Source: GCA-003244245 sp039924425 (GTDB lineage Bacteria; Actinomycetota; Actinomycetes; Mycobacteriales; Pseudonocardiaceae). Taken from it: a DNA stretch of 8,373 nucleotides. The DNA lies in NCBI GenBank assembly GCA_039924425.1, contig JBDTAX010000033.1:1-8373 (forward strand). The letters are read 5' to 3'. A model generated the notes under the pieces. The model was not told the origin of the DNA. It was given only the letters and a program-made list of their open reading frames with translations, and did not search any database. Below, piece by piece: positions 6,407-8,373 of the stretch. A program made the position numbers and the translations under genes. Positions within the stretch are counted from its first letter, which is position 1. Each line of letters starts with the position of its first letter.

Positions 6407-7320
6407 GCGGCGGTGAGGTGATCCACCCAGGCCCGGCGCGGATCGTGCTCGCGGCGGCGGCCCAGCTCCGCGACCCGGATCTGGTCGAGCGCTACCGCGA
6501 GGAGTGGCTCGCCAACCTCCAGGGCAGAGCGCGCCCGCAACAGTGGCGCGACGCGCTGAGCCTGCTCCTGCGCGGAGCCCGCGCCACCCACTGGGCACAC
6601 CACGACACCCATGACTCCCGGTCCCGGTTGGTCGTCGCCAGCCAGGTGACAATGGCAGTCATCGTGGCGGTCGGAACAGTCCTTATTTTCACCACGAAAG
6701 GTTGGGAACCGCTTCCGTGGTGGCGCCCCCTTGACGACCTACTGGATTTCTACGTGTCGCTCACGGCAGTCGGCGCAACCGGACTGGTGCTTCTGACCAA
6801 AAGATCCTGGCGAGCGGCACTGGGCTGGTTGGCTACCGGAATTTTCGCAACCTTTCTCGTTAGCGATTACATTCTTCAGGAAATAAATTCCGTCTGGTAC
6901 ATAGCAAGCGGGACGGAATCCAGCCCGGTGTCCCTGTGCGTTTCCTGCGATCATGGAAACCAGTGGGTTCACATCGTGATTTGGTGGGCACTCTACGCGG
7001 CGATAACCCTGTTCATGCGTCGCGAAATATTCTCTTCGATGCGAGTGTTGGCTGCGGTCAATGTCACGGCAAGTGCCCGTTTCGTCACGCCTGACTGGGC
7101 ATATCGGTATGCCGACAGAATTGGACTGGTGCATCTCGTCGAATTGATGTCAGGTCGCCTGAATATGGATGAGAGCGTCGCTCTCCAGGTGGCACCTGGG
7201 ATAGGATTCCTTCTCGGCGCACTTATCGTCGTGGCCGCGTGGCGGTGTGGGTTGATCGTGAATTCGCTGATCCTGCCGGCGCGACGCGGGTCCAGCGGAG
7301 CTCGGGCATGTCCTCGGTGA
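6403..7320 (+). CDS. PadR-linked membrane protein of unknown function, mosaic composition
   Basis: This is a 305-aa protein of unknown function. Residues 13-64 form a cytoplasmic helical module with RYREEWLANLQG (30-41), a motif I recall from actinobacterial membrane proteins encoded next to PadR genes. Five hydrophobic segments follow, at about 76-96, 113-132, 138-158, 188-205 and 260-286. Between the third and fourth lies a loop with CVSCDHGNQ (Cys179, Cys182, His184). The tail (ARRGSSGARACPR) is basic. The GTG at 6403 overlaps the padR stop by 4 bp (GTGA). A GTG at 6379 is also in frame but has no ribosome site. Bases 6661-7200 are about 55% GC by hand count, against 72-78% in two lines counted from the gene's start, and many third positions are A or T (for example 6841-6900, 38% GC). 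That suggests the membrane part has a different origin or looser selection. I do not recognise an enzymatic role. Confidence 0.85.
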   Translation: MSGGEVIHPGPARIVLAAAAQLRDPDLVERYREEWLANLQGRARPQQWRDALSLLLRGARATHWAHHDTHDSRSRLVVASQVTMAVIVAVGTVLIFTTKGWEPLPWWRPLDDLLDFYVSLTAVGATGLVLLTKRSWRAALGWLATGIFATFLVSDYILQEINSVWYIASGTESSPVSLCVSCDHGNQWVHIVIWWALYAAITLFMRREIFSSMRVLAAVNVTASARFVTPDWAYRYADRIGLVHLVELMSGRLNMDESVALQVAPGIGFLLGALIVVAAWRCGLIVNSLILPARRGSSGARACPR

Positions 7321-7553
7321 ACGTGGTGTTGGCGTTGCCGCCCCTGACCGCTCTGGTGTATTTAGCCGCCCGCCCCGGAATCCGGTGCATGACCCTGCTG
7401 TTCGGCCTGGTGATCGCGTTGCGTGGCACCACCGAGACCGTCGAGCGCGTCAGGGCGTACACAGCGTTCACTCAAGCGATGACGATTCGCTGGCCACACC
7501 CGCGTCGACCGGGACGAGCGCGAGACGGCGGACGAGCGGCACCGGCGGAGTGA
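7308..7553 (+). CDS. Small membrane protein, unknown function, possibly frameshifted near its 3' end
   Basis: This is an 81-aa reading frame overlapping the previous gene by 13 bp. GGAG (7297-7300) lies 7 bp before its ATG. It has two hydrophobic stretches (VVLALPPLTALVYLAA and MTLLFGLVIALRG) followed by an amphipathic TTETVERVRAYTAFTQAM. Third positions are strongly G/C up to about 7480. After that the frame turns into an R/P/G-rich tail typical of a wrong frame, while the neighbouring frame reads VDRDERETADERHRRSEL and stops at TAG 7558-7560 with good codon bias. So either the true end is 7560 after a one-base shift, or the gene is mutated. It could be the third gene of the padR operon. I do not recognise a family. 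Confidence 0.5.
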   Translation: MSSVNVVLALPPLTALVYLAARPGIRCMTLLFGLVIALRGTTETVERVRAYTAFTQAMTIRWPHPRRPGRARDGGRAAPAE

Positions 7554-7560
7554 GCTGTAG

Positions 7561-8116
7561 CGCGACCCGCTTGACGAGCCTCTCACCTAGGCGGTGTCGT
7601 GCCGGTGATTTATTTACCGACCGCGTGACAGTTCGAGTCCCGGTTTTGGGTGCTCTCCGCGCGCCGACTCGCGGGGGCAACCGCCAATCCGGGCCGGCGG
7701 GGTCAGCTGCGGCGTGATCACCGGCGGATCGACCGAAGCGCCGTTGCGGTGCTGGTACGGCGGCCCCACGAGGTGATCTCGATCCGTAGCGGACAGGACA
7801 TGATCGCGTATGCGGCTAACGGCTGATCGGTGCAACGGTCGGGCCGAAGGCCACCGGTGGACAGCGCTGTCCGGGTTGCCCGAGTGCTGTGGCGGGCGGT
7901 TCGACGGCGTGACTTCGAGAGCGCCCAGCACGTCGGCTAGGCGACCAGGGCGTTCGGGCAACGCGGCCACCTGCTCCATCGCCGGTTTTGACCGGTGCGG
8001 GTGACCTGCTCGGCTTCGCCGGCACCCGGGAATACGAGCCGAGGTCGCGCGGCTCGGCGCGGGCGAGCTGCCGCCACTCGTCCAGGAGGGAGCGCCGGTA
8101 CTTACTTATGGGCCGC
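7561..8116. other. Gene-poor stretch with short hairpins and possible decayed coding fragments
   Basis: No intact gene can be supported here. Frames are either arginine/proline-rich or lack a start with a ribosome site. On the - strand three pieces show coding-like codon bias: about 8103-8011 (KYRRSLLDEWRQLARAEP, then DLGSYSRV), about 7971-7880 in another frame (MEQVAALPERPGRLADVLGALE) and about 7770-7690. Together these could be a decayed gene. On the + strand a short piece about 7765-7826 reads VRRPHEVISIRSGQDMIAYAANG and ends in a stop. Small inverted repeats include CCGGT-TTTG-ACCGG (7982-7995) and CGAGCCG/CGGCTCG (8035-8056). Confidence 0.4.
8011..8103 (-). pseudogene. Possible remnant of a divergent gene on the - strand
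   Basis: Read on the - strand, about 30 codons (KYRRSLLDEWRQLARAEP and following) have nearly all G or C at the third position, as real genes here do. There is no in-frame ATG, GTG or TTG near its start (ATAAGT precedes it), and the bias is lost after it, with the neighbouring frames taking over. This fits a truncated or frameshifted gene once divergent from egtA. I do not recognise the protein, and chance in GC-rich DNA is possible. Confidence 0.25.
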
Positions 8117-8151
8117 TTGACGGTACGCGTGTCGGGGTAACTGGGTAGCGT
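8117..8151 (+). promoter_or_regulatory. Weak candidate promoter region of egtA
   Basis: TTGACG (8117-8122) matches a -35 box. The best -10-like hexamers are TAACTG (8138-8143, spacing 15 bp) and TAGCGT (8146-8151, which matches TANNNT but lies 23 bp from TTGACG). Neither pairing has ideal spacing. A promoter somewhere in this interval is likely, because nothing upstream on this strand reads into egtA. Confidence 0.35.
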
Positions 8152-8179
8152 GGTGTTGTCGACTCTCGGGAGGTGGGGC

Positions 8180-8373
8180 GTGACGCTCAAGGCAGCGCTG
8201 CCCCGGGCGTCGGTCGAGCCGCCGACGGCGCTGGACAACCGGGTGGAGGCTGAGGCGTACGTCGCCTCGGTCTGTTTCACGCAGGGGCCGCCCACACTGC
8301 TCGGTGCCGAGCTCGAGTGGGTGGTGCAGCACTCCGGGAACCCGCATCACCCGCTGCGCGCCCAGCACCTCGC
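8180..8373 (+). CDS. egtA: Ergothioneine biosynthesis glutamate-cysteine ligase, N-terminal part (runs off window)
   Basis: This is the start of a glutamate-cysteine ligase of the EgtA type, which joins glutamate and cysteine with ATP to give gamma-glutamylcysteine, the sulfur donor for ergothioneine in actinobacteria. Only 64 codons are visible. They contain RVEAEAYVASVCF, then GPPTLLGAELEW (residues 38-49), which carries the GxELEW segment that opens the catalytic domain of this family, followed by NPHHPLRAQHL, typical of actinobacterial EgtA. The GTG start is set by GGAGGT ending 5 bp upstream. In these organisms egtB, egtC, egtD and often egtE follow, so a cluster beyond the window is expected. 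Other small carboxylate-amine ligases share the fold, so the assignment rests on a short stretch. Confidence 0.82.
   Translation, partial: MTLKAALPRASVEPPTALDNRVEAEAYVASVCFTQGPPTLLGAELEWVVQHSGNPHHPLRAQHL

Noticed and set aside
7610..7635. AT-rich GATTTATTTACC patch as a possible promoter or terminator
   Set aside because: The stem is only about 4 to 6 pairs including a wobble, no gene ends or starts nearby, and no -35 partner is seen.
7631..7643. GTTCGAGTCCCGG resembles the T-loop of a tRNA
   Set aside because: The bases on either side do not form a T-stem (GACAG against CCCGG), and no D-arm, anticodon arm or acceptor end is present. At most it is a chance match or an attachment-site remnant.
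7810..8004. Short + strand frame with an ATG (64 aa)
   Set aside because: There is no ribosome site, and the composition is Cys/Arg/Gly-rich with poor third-position bias.
1..8373. CRISPR arrays, insertion-sequence ends, rRNA or tRNA genes
   Set aside because: I found no regularly spaced repeats, transposase motifs, terminal inverted repeats or complete RNA-gene secondary structures.

Overview
This is high-GC DNA (about 70% by eye, with strong G/C preference at third codon positions) typical of a filamentous actinomycete. The mycothiol/ergothioneine-type chemistry (egtA start), the three-disulfide-type SGNH esterase, PadR-style regulation and GTG starts fit Streptomyces relatives, and perhaps Pseudonocardiales. 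The genus is inference only. All genes that can be supported lie on the + strand.

Region 1 (1-3273) is a compact operon for a cluster 9 (ZnuABC/MntABC/TroABCD-type) divalent metal importer. It encodes the C-terminal part of the substrate-binding lipoprotein, an ATPase, and two different membrane permeases. The coding sequences overlap or are a few bases apart, so they are probably translationally coupled and make one complex: binding protein outside, a permease heterodimer in the membrane and the ATPase inside. The binding-site residues visible in the binding protein (His, His, Glu, Glu) look more manganese/iron-like than zinc-like, which is an inference.

Region 2 (3398-4888) is a stand-alone NAD(P)-dependent aldehyde dehydrogenase with all catalytic residues. 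It is closed by a nearly perfect 21-bp hairpin that probably terminates transcription. Region 3 (5105-5986) is a secreted SGNH-family esterase/lipase with its own upstream inverted repeat and a nested palindrome after its stop.

Region 4 (about 6041-7560) is the most unusual part. A small PadR-family repressor gene appears to be leaderless: its -10 box ends 6 bp before the ATG and lies inside a palindrome, an arrangement expected of autorepression. It overlaps by 4 bp a gene for a five-helix membrane protein whose N-terminal cytoplasmic module is ordinary high-GC DNA. The membrane part drops to about 55% GC (hand count), suggesting mosaic origin. A small membrane ORF follows, overlapping by 13 bp, and its tail looks frameshifted.

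Region 5 (7561-8116) has no intact gene that I can defend. It holds several short hairpins and short coding-like fragments in shifted frames, possibly a decayed gene. Region 6 (8180-end) is the start of egtA, the gamma-glutamylcysteine-forming first step of ergothioneine biosynthesis, which runs off the window.
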